From NCBI RefSeq assembly GCF_038396675.1, contig NC_088922.1, positions 66,061,001 through 66,125,000 on the forward strand: a DNA stretch of 64,000 bases, given 5' to 3'. Below are positions 35,060 through 45,829 of this stretch, in pieces. The translations under genes and the position numbers were made by a program. The notes below the pieces were generated by a model. It ran no database searches. It worked only from the letters and a program-made list of their open reading frames with translations, and was not told the origin of the DNA. Source of the stretch: Hydra vulgaris (Eukaryota > Cnidaria > Hydrozoa > Anthoathecata > Hydridae). Each line of letters opens with the position of its first letter. The stretch's first letter is position 1.

Positions 35060-37347
35060 TCAACAAGTTATATTACAAATTCTAATATACGATTTTCCAA
35101 CGAAAACGTGTTGACTGCAAAACGGTCAATCACGTTTTTAAGATTTACTGGAATTTCGCTGTGCATATTAAGTAAGGCCAATCCGACTAGTATGTTTTCT
35201 GTCATTCGTGTTCTCAGCCAACTTTTTATTCTTTGCTGGGTTGAGAACCTACGTTCAGCACTGGCGACTCTTACAGGACATGACTTGATAATTTGAAACA
35301 ACTTGTGAGTGATTGGATATTGCACCTGGTCACACAAATCAAAAGCAAAAGAAAGATTAGTAGGTGTTGTGATTTCTCCTTCATCTTTCATCTTTGTACA
35401 TTTGCACTGCCATTGTTCAACTTCCGATGTAAATTCAGGTGCATATAAATTTTGGATACTAGATGCAAGAACGACAGCATAGACATTGCAGAAAGAGTTT
35501 CAACAATATCTTTATGATTCAGTGTAATAATACTTTTTGACTTTAAAGCATAGATTTGAAGACATTGTAAATTTTAATTAGAAAAACGTATACTTTAATT
35601 AGAAAAACGTATGTTCAATATTAACGCATCAAGTAGAGGGATGTAAATTGATCGCCTGCAATATTTTTCCATTGTATTCAAAGGTATATTTTTACGACAT
35701 GTCTTTCGTTGTACTATTCTTTTGAAGGTAAAACTACTATCTTTTGCAATTGTTTGTGGCTAAAAATTTCCTTAAACATTTTTTCGCAGTTTTCTCTTTT
35801 ATGTTTTAAAACAATTAACAGGTTTTTAATGCAATTTTTTCGCTTTATGTAAATCTAAACTTTTTTTTGAAACAACTGACTGAGCCCAATTGTTAAAGAG
35901 AACACATGTACTGCACAGCCTAAAGACACAATAAAATTTCTTTCTCTAATTTATAGTAATATATTTCTTGCTTTTAATGAAGATGTTCTGTCATTTCATT
36001 GAGATATATTTTCCATTGCATCAATTATATGTAGTAATTTAAAACTAAACGTCGGCAAAGCATCATGCCTTTCAACCCATCATGTTTTGCAGAGTGAAAG
36101 CAGTTATAAATTTAGCATTATTTTATAATAAAATTTTGTTTTTCAGAAGCATTAAAAAAAGTAACAACTTCGCTAATAACCCCAAAACAACTTCTTATTG
36201 CTGGTACGTTCGAACTCTTCGATAAAGTTAAATTTAAAGTATGATTATAACATGGACACCAAACAGCATAACAGTACAACCACATTTTGTAAAGAAAGGT
36301 GTAACCTTTTTTCCAACATGTTTATAACCAATTAACCAATAACTTTGCTGTCAAGAATAAGTTGATTGTAATTGGATGCATTATTATTAGTTTGATGATT
36401 TTGATCATACAAATCAACATATCAAAATCTTTTTGAATTAATCCATCAGGCATCAAATAGCGTAATATTATTGTCATTTGTGATTGATGTGATACATCAA
36501 TCACAAATTTTTTTGTCAAACATAATAGCATAGCAATTTGATTCTCTTACACGACTCACAATTTTTCACATATTTCTTCTCCACAGCATTCAATTAAAGC
36601 ATTTTGTGTAGTTTTGCTTATGTATTTTGCAGAAACTTCAGCTGTTTTCAAATAATTTTCTAACTTTAAATTACCACAGTTTACTCTAAATTTTAGCAAC
36701 TCTCGAAAATTATCTTCATTTGTTATAACATTAGAATTGTCATTGTCTATGTCTAATAAGCTGCCTTAATCTTTGGCCTCTAAAAGGAATATTTTGCCTT
36801 CCTAAAAATATAATTGTTTCAACAACAGGTTTCAATTGTTGACAATTTTCTAAAACCTATTGAAGCCATTGAGTGTTTACTTTATTTACAATATCCATTG
36901 CTGGTTTATTATAATTTTTTAAATACGCCTTCCTGTTTCAATAGCTTCATTGTGATATATTTTTTTTCGTGACTTGCTAGATCTCCTTCCTTGCCAATCA
37001 GTTAAGAAAACACCTGTAATAGTTGCTAAACTAACTTCTGAAGTGCAGCTTGTTTGTGAGATCCTGCAGTCCAGTGGTATGAAAATAATGTACAACATTT
37101 GCAGTATAATCCCTTTTTACAATATGAATATACTAACCATTCGTAAGCATTTGTATTTTTCCAGATGAGAATGATTAAGATATCGATTTTCTCGATTCTT
37201 TTTCTTAATGTGAGCTGAATGCGGCATTTCGTAGTCAGTTGATGTTTTCCATGGCAATTCTAACAGATTGTTTATAGTTACATTATCAATAGTTGTACAG
37301 ACAAAGTTTTCAATGTCATTAATAAACCCAGCATTTAAAATCTGACT

Positions 37348-37355
37348 TGTTTGGC
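37348..37355. repeat. 8-bp target site duplication, left
   Basis: tgtttggc, identical to 40219-40226; flanks the hAT element 37356-40218. Confidence 0.93.
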
Positions 37356-40218
37356 CAGGCCCTATCAGAGGGGGGGCCACACGGGCCATTTGGCCTAGGC
37401 CTCGACCTAAATAGGGGCCTCTAAATTTTATCGGAAATTTAATATATTTTTATTAAATTGTAATAACATGAGCAATTACATAAAATTTAATCAATGTTGA
37501 GACAATATTTTAATATACTTAATTAGTTGATTATTAATACACATAATTATTATTTTAATTAAGTTATTTGTGTTGTATTAAGTTTGTTCTAATATTTATT
37601 TTAATTCAGTCATTAATAATTGTTGTTTGCAGCAAGATCGAAAACTTTTAAAACTAATGTCATTGCTAAATTTATACATGAAGAGAAAATTTGAAAGTGG
37701 TGCATCCAAAAGGCGAAAAAGACAAAAAATTGAAGAAGAAACGAAGAGCCTAAAGTCAATAACATCATTTCTAAGACCACTGGAAAATCAAGTCAACCCA
37801 ACACACGGTAAATCAGATATTGAAATATCCGGAACTACATCTTCTGAAAAATCAATGTTACAACAAAACAAAAATCCTCAGATAAATACAAATGTGCAAG
37901 ACATCTCAAATACAACTTGTGTCTCTGAATCTGGAATTACAGATTTAGAAAGCTTGGAATCAAATTGTGAAAATTCATTGATTCACCAAGGCAACAGTCA
38001 GCAAAGGGAAACAAATTTGCAAGCCATCTCAAATGATAATTGCATCTCTGGTTCTGAAATTTCATATTCAGAAAGTTTGGACCAAAAATGTGAATCAGAT
38101 TGTTCTAATATATCAAAATTGATTGTGTCTGACATTGCTTTCTTTTGAACAAAAGTGATTCTAAGGTATCCACCTTTTTAGAAAAGTTAGATTGGAATAT
38201 CACCGGGGTTTGGAGAAAGTTTAAAGACCGAATACCAGCACATGAAATGTCTGTATTATATGTCAAATGGAAATCAGCCAGTAGAGCAGCCATCAGAAAA
38301 AGTTCTATTGATAATTTACTAATAACAGAATTGTCAACTGAAACCAGTAATTGGACAAAACTTCTTAAGCGCCTTTTGAACGTCATTCTTTTTCTTTCTC
38401 AACGTGGGCTTGCTTTATTTGGTTCCAGTCAACACATTTATGACCCTGACAATGGAAACTTTCTCGGAATAATTGAGCTCCTCAGCAAATATGATCCAAT
38501 TTTATCAGAGCATGTAAAAAAGGTCCATGAATCTCAACTGAACAAAAGCGCTTACAAGTTCATTATCTGTCCACCCGGATTCAAAATGAATTTATTGAAC
38601 TCTGTGGATCAATTGTGAACAAAAAAATCTTTTGTTCAAACCAAAATTATTGAAGAGATTCAAAACACCAAATATTTTTCAATTGTTGTTGATGCAACAC
38701 CAGACTGCTCTCACAAGGAGCAAACAACTTTCATTATCCGTTATATAAAAATTGATGGATCTAAATTTTTCATTGAAGAACGGTTTCTCTATTTTGACGA
38801 TTACTCAAAAAAAAACTGGAAAAGAAATTGCAGCAAGGATTCTTCACGTTCTAACTTTGTTGAACATAGATTTTAAACTGTGTACTGGTCAGGCATACGA
38901 CAATGGTCCAAACATGGCTGGAAAATACAAAGGTGTGCAAGCAGTTTTTCTAGAAGAAAACCCAAACTGTATGTTTGCCAGCTGTGGAAATCACACTTTA
39001 AACCTTGTTGGTGTTGACTGTGCTGAATCATGCAAAGAAGCAATTCTTTACTTTGGAATTGTGCAGCAAATGTACAATTTCTTCAGCAGTAGTCCAGAAA
39101 GGTGGGAAATTCTCAAGCAACATGTATCTGCTTCACTACATGGTATTTCCAAGACCCGATGGTCAGCAAGGATTGAAGCAGTAAAACCAGTTGCCCGTCA
39201 CTTGAATTCACTGAGAACAGCTTTAAAAGAGCTGCAATCTCTCAATCTCACAGTATCAGCTCAGTCAGAACTTCAGTCCATTCAAAAGTATTTGTCAAAA
39301 TTTGAATGCAGTGCAATGTCATCTTTATGGATGAAGCTCCTCACAATGATTCACCAAACCAATCTTATAATTGAGGCAAGAAATGCAACTCTAGATGTTG
39401 AAATGGAAAACATTAAAAATCTCATGGACAGCATTCAACAGATTCGTGAAAAATGGGATGCTGTTCTGAGTGAGTCAAAATTAATTGCAATGAATATTGA
39501 CATTTCACCAGAATTTTTTACCACTCGAAAGTTGAAAACAAAATTTGATTCAGAACAGCACAATAAAATCAATGTATTTTATGTAATAATCGGCTCTATT
39601 CTAGAAGGTCTTAAACGTCGATTTGAGTCACAACAACAAATTTGTAGCATTTTTGGATTTCTTTGGCACTTCAACAAGATGAGCAATGAAGAACTACTCA
39701 GTGCCACAACAAACTTTCAAAAAAAGTACCACAAGGAAATACTGTCTGATACTTCTGATGAAATAATCTTTCTGAAACAAATTTACTCCACAAACTTTAC
39801 ATCAGATTGCAAACCAAAAGAATTGTTTCAAGAAATATTAGAACTTGGACTGTCTGGTGTTTTTCCTAACATATCAATTGCTTTGCGAATTTTTATCAGT
39901 TTGCCTGTCTCAGTGGCTTCAGGAGAAAGGTCTTTCAATGTGTTGAAACAAGTAAAGAACTATCACTGTTCAATCATGGGACAAGAACGCTTGAATGGAC
40001 TTGCAATGTTGAATATTAACTGTGATATTGCAAGAAAACTCGATTTTTCAACAGTTGTCAGTGCATTTGCAAAAGCAAAAACAAGAAAAGCATTTTTAAA
40101 ATAAAAATTATGACTAATTTGCTGTTTTTTTATTTATTATGCAATGGCAGTTATTTTATGGTAAGGGCCTCAAAATTTGTAAATGGCCCGGGCCTCACTC
40201 AGTCTCTGAAAGGGCCTG
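37356..40218 (+). mobile_element. Complete hAT element, 2863 bp
   Basis: TIRs begin caggccctatcagag on the left and, reverse complemented, caggccctttcagag on the right, 14 of 15 identical, followed by further similar 'cgggccattt' blocks. Perfect 8-bp duplications flank it. It encodes one transposase in + orientation with only three visible lesions, making it the youngest autonomous-looking copy in the window. Confidence 0.93.
37627..40104 (+). pseudogene. hAT transposase, nearly intact
   Basis: Catalyses excision and integration of the surrounding element. Frame 1 (37627-38148): basic start 'KRKFESGASKRRKRQKIEEE' then 'SITSFLRP' and an acidic, Ser/Thr-rich linker. Frame 2 (38145-38618 and onward past a TGA): 'LDWNITGVWRKFKDRIPAHE', 'GLALFGSSQHIYDPDNGNFL', and 'FSIVVDATPDCSHKEQTTF' with the first catalytic D. 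Frame 3 (38752-40104, 450 residues): 'FKLCTGQAYDNGPNMAGKYK' (second D), 'CGNHTLNLVGVDCAES', 'GISKTRWSARIEAV', and dimerisation block 'LPVSVASGERSFNVLKQVKN' with 'LNGLAMLNINCDIARKL'. Lesions: frameshift near 38140, TGA at 38616-38618, and an indel in an A9 run near 38810. Confidence 0.9.
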
Positions 40219-40226
40219 TGTTTGGC
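40219..40226. repeat. 8-bp target site duplication, right
   Basis: tgtttggc, identical to 37348-37355. Confidence 0.93.
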
Positions 40227-40569
40227 TAATTTTAGTGGTTGTAGAGTCAGGTTGAGACTTACCTAAAATCTGTTCATTTTCTAAAACAGCTGTACCTATG
40301 ACAATTAGAATATTATTCCTATTCTGTTTTTCTCTGTTTATGTTGAATAACAACATAAACGGAGAAAAGACATGTTGAATAGCAATACTAACACTGATTT
40401 CCGGTGGTGGCGCTGATGCGGTTTTGAGTTCCGGTGGTGGCGCTGATGCGGTTTTGAGTTCATTCGTTCTTTTAGTATCCTTAATAGTAGCAGTAAAACT
40501 AGTTGAATGTGCTTCAACAAACTCTTCTTTCTTTGATGCGATAAAGAATGAATCTAAACTACTCTGCAA

Positions 40570-40797
40570 CAGAAAAGGATTAGTTCTCTTAATTGCGTCT
40601 CAAAAAAATAATAATAACTATGGCAACAATATATGACTTTTTTTCTTTTTTTTTTTATTGTAAACTGATATTAAAGTAATATCACAAAATTGTTTAAAAC
40701 TACTGATTTTGAAAGTAATTTTTTTTTTTACTATTATGTTAAAGTGTCGCTTAAGTCAATAACATTTGATCAAAACTTTACTTAATTATTCAATATA
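40570..40797. other. Short AT-rich spacer
   Basis: 5' flank of hAT copy B up to the Tigger insertion; no gene seen. Confidence 0.4.
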
Positions 40798-42988
40798 CAA
40801 TAGTCTCTTGCTTAATTGCGCACCCAATTAGTTGCGCATCCCAGTTAATTGCGCGTTTACGCCCTAAATATTTGTGTTTCAATTTTTTACGTTTTTAAGT
40901 TTTTCGATGAAAGTGTAATTAGATCAGAAAACGTAACTATTATTTTCCTGTGTTAAGTTAAAAACTAGTTTTTATCATAAATATTTTGAGATAACGATTT
41001 TATTAGAATGTAAATACATAAATAATTCAAATTTGAATTCGAATCGAAGTAAATGATAAATCTTATTTTAAACAGATAATAATAAGATTTAACGATTTAT
41101 CAGTCAAGTCTCATTGAAAAAATTTTAATAAAATAACTTAATTTTAAATTTAGCCGTCTAATCACAGTTCTCTTATTCCAACTTTTTTATCCTTACTTCT
41201 TATGGCTAAAGGCAAAGGAATAAGATTATCGGAAGATAAACGAGTTGAAATTATGGCTAAACTTAAAAAAAGTGATGCGCCAAGCAAACGAGCGATTGCA
41301 AGAGAATAAAATGTAACTGAAAATTCAATTTGATTTCTCTGGAATAATCGAGATCAAATAGAAAAAAGAAGTTTACTAATGACAGAAGAAGCTAGAAAAA
41401 AAGTGTTTCGATTATCGTCTGGAAAATTTGAAGCAATAGAAAATGCGCTATATATTTGTATTGATGGATTGCCTCGTTCAAAGATTGAAGTGGCTCCATC
41501 GTTAGCAATTATGAAAGCAAAAGAAATAGCGCAAAAATTATATATGGCTTGCAAACTTTCATCGTCGAGGCTTAAAATCGATGCATCTCTTTGGAGAAGG
41601 AGCTGAAGTTAACGAAGATGATCCTGCTCTTCTTCAGCATTTTGAAGACCTTTACTCAGTTATTAAAATGTACAGACCCGAAAATGTATATAATATGGAC
41701 GAAACTGGATTTTTTTTTGCTTGCTGCCTAGATATTCTCTTTTAATGCCTACTGAAAGCTTAGTAACTACAAGAGGTAAAAAAAAATCTAAAGAAAGAGT
41801 GACTTTAGTTGTTTGCTCCAACGCAACAGGATCTCACAAAATACCCTGTTCTATGATTGGAAAAGCTGCACGACCTGCTTGTATAGTCGGTAGAACATGG
41901 CCTATACCGTATTTTTATCAGAAAAATGCATGGATGGATGTCTCTATATGTTGGAAATGGTTCAATGAAGTCTTTTACCTGAAATTAAACGCAAAACTGG
42001 CTTGCCTGTTCTTTAATTATTAGACAATGCACCTGGACATTTTGAGGCGTTTGAGCGAAATCTTGTCAAAGTTGTTTTTTTCTTCCGTCAAAATTGCACA
42101 AGTTGGAAGCAAGCATGTGATATAGGGATTATTGCGGCTCTCAAGAAGCGATATAAATATCTATATCTCTCAGACATATTGTCATATTACAGCCTTGATG
42201 TAAATACAAAGGAATGTCTGAAAAAAAAATAGTCTTTTGTGCAAAAGAGGTGCAGCAGGAGTTGAATACGGGAAGCCCGCACATCTTAACGCTGCTAAGT
42301 ATGTCGATTTGACTTGGAAATTAATTCAACCTACATCTCTCAAAATTTGCTTCGACAAGGGAGAATTATTTCAGATTTCTTGTTCCGTTAACACTGAACT
42401 ATACTCTGAGGAGGCTGACTTCGCATCTTTTAATATGCTCTTGCTGCTGAACGAAATTGAAGGAATAGGGAATATGATCAGTTCGGAAGATATCAGCAGT
42501 TTCGAATCAATTAACTGTGAAGATTCTCCAACGTATATTGAAGCAATCAAGGAAGATGTTGAAGATTGTTTGTCTCTCGAAGAAATGCAGTTGCTAGAAA
42601 TGCAGTTGCTATGGATAACAATTCTGATAAAGAAGAAGCTAATAACGATGAGATAGACGATGGTACAGACTTCTTAGGTATTGAATTTATACATTTACCT
42701 CTGATCGATATTGGCAAGCAATTAAAATTTCAAAAAGCTAAAACAATTTTAAAAAACGACAACGATAAACTAACGAATAGCTACGAACAACTATCATCAA
42801 ACATACGGTCAGTAATTATGAAAATTAAACAAGAAAAGATGCAGAATGCATATCAGCCTACAATTCATGACTTTTTCCGTCATGCATAATATATTTCTTA
42901 ATAAAGATTTGTTTATATAGTTAATAATTTAGTTAATTGCGCACCGCAGTGCCTGTTTCAGTTTGCGCAATTAAGCGAGAGACTACTG
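40798..42988 (+). mobile_element. Complete Tigger-like element, 2191 bp
   Basis: Left end caatagtctcttgcttaatt and right end (reverse complement) cagtagtctctcgcttaatt form TIRs with further shared tgcgca(c) repeats. Each end is flanked by TA (40796-40797 and 42989-42990), the target duplication of Tc1/mariner/pogo elements. TIR wording resembles vertebrate Tigger ends. The interior encodes a pogo-type transposase. Confidence 0.92.
41202..42890 (+). pseudogene. Tigger/pogo transposase
   Basis: Start 'MAKGKGIRLSEDKRVEIMAK' (ATG 41202) with a CENP-B/HTH N-terminus 'SKRAIARE' and 'SRLKIDASLWRR'. Catalytic residues: 'VYNMDETGFFF' (41690-41720), 'LLDNAPGHFEAFERNLV' (42020-42070; stop within) and 'WKQACDIGIIAALKKRYKYL' (42110-42165). 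The C-terminal frame (42566-42889) is acidic and ends '...QPTIHDFFRHA', a PIP-box-like PCNA-binding motif, which is also known for Drosophila pogo transposase. Damage: TAA near 41308, TGA near 41331, frame changes near 41575, 41720, 42018 and 42600. All three catalytic aspartates survive. Confidence 0.87.
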
Positions 42989-43024
42989 TACTCAAATTAA
43001 TTGCTGTTTTTCGCTGAAAAATTT

Positions 43025-43060
43025 TACAAATAGAGTGCTCAATGTTCTTAAAGAACAGAG
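43025..43060. repeat. Conserved flank motif of the palindromic family
   Basis: ttacaaatagagtgctcaat plus gttcttaaagaacag; the same sequence in reverse complement follows the palindrome copy at 48766-48801. Confidence 0.7.
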
Positions 43061-43072
43061 CAATAAATTAGT

Positions 43073-43216
43073 AAATTAGTAAAAAACACATATCTAACTT
43101 TTATCTTCTACTTTAAGTTTCACCGTTGCTGGATCATCAGGAAAAACTCTTACTGATGATCCAGCAATGGTGAAACTTAAAGTAGAAGATAAAAGTTAGA
43201 TAAGTGTTTTTTACTA

Positions 43217-43220
<4 letters not shown>
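43073..43220. mobile_element. Palindromic MITE family 1, copy 1 (complete)
   Basis: A 148-bp near-perfect palindrome starting aaattagtaaaaaacac and ending gtgttttttactaattt, with centre near ggaaaaactcttactgatga. Arms include 'gtttcaccgttgctggatca'. It abuts a TA array on its right, consistent with insertion at TA. No coding capacity. Confidence 0.88.
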
Positions 43221-43260
<40 letters not shown>

Positions 43261-43276
43261 ATATATATATATATAT
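43221..43276. repeat. (TA)n array
   Basis: TA repeat with one tatcta interruption, sitting between two copies of palindromic family 1. Confidence 0.95.
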
Positions 43277-43376
43277 AAATTAGTGAAAAACACTTATCTA
43301 ACTTTTATCTTCTACTTTAAGTTTCACCATTGCTGGATCATCAGTAAGAGTTTTTCCTGATGATCCAGCAACGGTG

Positions 43377-43379
<3 letters not shown>
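43277..43379. mobile_element. Palindromic MITE family 1, copy 2 (about two-thirds)
   Basis: Left arm and centre are present, but the right arm stops after caacggtgaaa where another TA array begins. Confidence 0.85.
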
Positions 43380-43471
<92 letters not shown>

Positions 43472-43492
43472 GAGAGAGAGAGAGAGAGAGAG
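43380..43492. repeat. Compound (TA)n(GA)n microsatellite
   Basis: TA repeat to 43467 followed by about 12 AG units to 43492. Confidence 0.97.
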
Positions 43493-43997
43493 ATTTTCAT
43501 TCTTTAAACTGTCTATCCAAGTTAAACCCTCACTCAATGTATGCATTATAATACATACACTGACTGAGGGCTTATTTGGCTAATATTAGCCATATTCGCA
43601 CCAGAAGTCCTGGATCTGAATTAATAAATGTGTGGGGATAAAGAAAAATGGTAGCTTTGTTCAAAAATTTTCACAGTAAACAAAAGTTTATCTTTGGGCT
43701 TTCGTTCATAAAAAGAGTTTAAATTAGTAGCTTTACGTATATTCTAGATTTTGAAATGATGATATAGACGTGTGCATTGTGGTTTAATAACAAATTTAAG
43801 ACGTCTGCATTGTGATTTACTACAGTTTTAAAAAACAACAGTTTTAAAAAGGCAAATAAGAAACAAATTCGATTTTATTGCAGAAGTTATTTAAGATAAA
43901 TACAAAAGTCTTTTCCAAACAGATGAAATGAATCATGGTCAAACTTGTACAGCTTATTAAGGTAATTTAGTAGGAGTAATAGAAAAAATGTGAAAAT
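43493..43997. other. Non-coding interval
   Basis: Includes a small inverted pair aaccctcactcaatgtatg / catacactgactgagggctt at 43525-43573. No gene found. Confidence 0.45.
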
Positions 43998-44126
43998 GTA
44001 AAATACAACGTAAACATGATGAAGAGATAGTATATGAAAGCACAATCCACAAGAGCCTATTCAATAGGCTTTAGTGGATTGTGCTTTTATATTCTATCTC
44101 TTCATCATACTTATATTATATTTTAC
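43998..44126. repeat. 129-bp palindrome
   Basis: Symmetrical about 44062 (gcctattcaataggc). Arms share 'gatgaagagata' and 'gcacaatccac' with their complements; only a few mismatches, mostly near the ends. Could be a MITE or the template of a long hairpin RNA. Confidence 0.85.
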
Positions 44127-45239
44127 ACTTCCAATCGGCTATTGGACGACCACAATCTTTGTTTAGGAGTTATACTTTTAAACAGCAACAACAGCAGCAG
44201 CAAGCCGTATATTAGTACTTTACGATTTTTTAACCATTGTTTGAACATATACTACATTGATATCCTTTCACTAAAACAATATTTCTGCTCTGTAGCATTC
44301 TTACAACTTTTTCTTGTTGGTCAAAATTTCCCTGTTTTTATATGAAGAAAGGTTTACAAGGGGTTGCAAGGTATCGTGCAAAGATCATTTTGATGTTACT
44401 GGAGGTACATACAACGGGTTGCACTCAAACTTATACTTTTGCTTTGTTGTGTCTCTCATCTGTTCAAATACATTTGGATAGAGGAAATTTCTGAATTCAT
44501 TGACGCAATTCTTCCAATGTTCCTAATATTGATTGCCCAGATTCATTGATCCAAAGCAAACATTGCAATTTATTTAAAGATTTAATATTTTTTGCCATGA
44601 TATAACTTTAAATGTAAATAAACACTTTTAGTTAAGTAGATTTGACATAAACAAAACTATTTAGATTAAAAAAAAAAAATTTTTAAATCAATATTTTCTG
44701 ACATGATTAAGAACTTAAAACTTAAACCACAATTTGAAAAAAATAGGTTTGACACTTGATATTTAAAAAAAAACATTTACATTAAAAAACAGTCTTCTCA
44801 AAAATTTGTTGTTATTTATATCGCTACCATTTTTATTTTTTGCCCTAGAAACCGCGCTATATGAATCTTTTAAATCTCCACTAAACCTACCCTTTTTTAA
44901 GTCAGTCGGCGGGCGTACACTCCACTATGCGATAGTTATTAAATATTTTTGAAATATCTTTGATTGAAAATCATTTCTACGTGTTGATAACCTGTTTTAA
45001 AACTTGTTTGGTTTTAACTATACTGTAAAGTAAGCATAAAAATTATTCCTGAATAAAAAATACTCAAGTAATAATTATAGATCTTTAAATTTGATACCAT
45101 TCCATCATCCCCCTGGAGATATGTACAACCGATTGCATTCCTGGATTCCCGGCCTTTTTTATGATCCTAAAATCCCTGGATCGTCTGATCTCAATCCCGG
45201 GACCTATAAGATTGAACAAAACAAAGCGTAATTAAAATA
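44127..45239. other. Non-coding interval, probably hAT 5' region
   Basis: Contains GC-richer cccgg motifs at 45140-45205 (attcccggcc, atcccgggacc) that resemble subterminal repeats of some hAT elements, next to the hAT fragment on the right. No gene recognised. Confidence 0.35.
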
Positions 45240-45780
45240 TATAAAAAACAACAGCAATTTGTGAAAAATTGCAGAAAATAATTGTACTTTCAGTTGCATA
45301 AAAAAATGTTGTCGAAAAGGTTTGATTGACAAAGTTAAAAGATGCTGACAATAAAACAAGCAAAGAAATGTTTGCAGCTTTAATGGTTCTTATGCATAAA
45401 CGCCCAACTGATATGAGTAGACTTTTGCAATACCAGTCTGTAAATAATCCTTTATATATTGAAAAAGGAACTTGATCTTGTTATTAAAGAAGAACGATCA
45501 CCGATGCGACCAGTTAGACATAAGACAGAAATGACACCACTTGAAAATGGTGGTACACGAGACAATTATTTAGAAAGAACTTATTCATTTCTAATGACCT
45601 TGAAACTTACAAGTGTTAAGGCTGACCAGGCATTTTCTTCCTCTTAGATGTTCAATACAAAAATTCGTAACCATTTGGACGGTGAAACTTTGGAGACGTT
45701 CTTCCTTAAGTCGCATTTCAAAGCAAATAAAACACAACATATTTCCTTATTTCCAACATAATGAATTATCATTATTTAAC
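45240..45780 (+). pseudogene. hAT transposase C-terminal fragment
   Basis: Broken + strand frames read 'NKTSKEMFAALMVLMHKRPT' (~45350), then 'YLERTYSFLMTLKLTSVKAD' and 'QAFSSS' (45570-45645), then in the next frame 'FNTKIRNHLDGETLETFFLK' and 'SHFKANKT' (45650-45730). This is the dimerisation block of a hAT branch with 'SVEAERAFSxxGxFxTKIRSRL' consensus, different from the branches at 33-40 kb. The E of the ER pair reads D. A TAG after FSSS and one frame change break it. Confidence 0.7.
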
Positions 45781-45829
45781 ATGTTAAATTAACATGTTTT
45801 TTCTCTCATGCATGAAACACTGTAATGTA

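Larger units (their letters stand above)
35060..40569 (-). pseudogene. hAT transposase copy B, split by a younger hAT
   Basis: Read from 40569 down to 40227, then from 37355 down to 35060, skipping the inserted element. N-terminus 'QSSLDSFFIASKKEEF' and 'VLENEQILGKSQPDSTTTK'; across the junction 'TSQILNAGFINDIENF'; TTF-type zinc-finger segment 'HSAHIKKKNRENRYLNHSHL' (~37170-37230); DUF4371-like 'DLASHEKKIYHNEAIETG', 'ITNEDNFRELLKFRVNCGNL' (~36690); 'QSQMTIILRYLMPDGLIQKD'; 'VERHDALPTF'; and the C-terminal dimerisation block 'PVRVASAERRFSTQQRIKSW' and 'ILVGLALLNMHSEI' (35068-35391). Many stops and frame changes. 'ELKTASAPPP' is tandemly duplicated (two 29-31 bp units at 40400-40460). Confidence 0.8.

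Noticed and set aside
40796-42990. CRISPR-like spaced ttaattgcgca repeats
   Set aside because: They lie at the ends of a Tigger-like element as TIR and subterminal motifs; the locus is eukaryotic and spacing is irregular.
44399-45150. Possible direct repeat ggaggtacatacaacgggtt / ggagatatgtacaaccgatt
   Set aside because: Too short and diverged to separate from chance without copies elsewhere.
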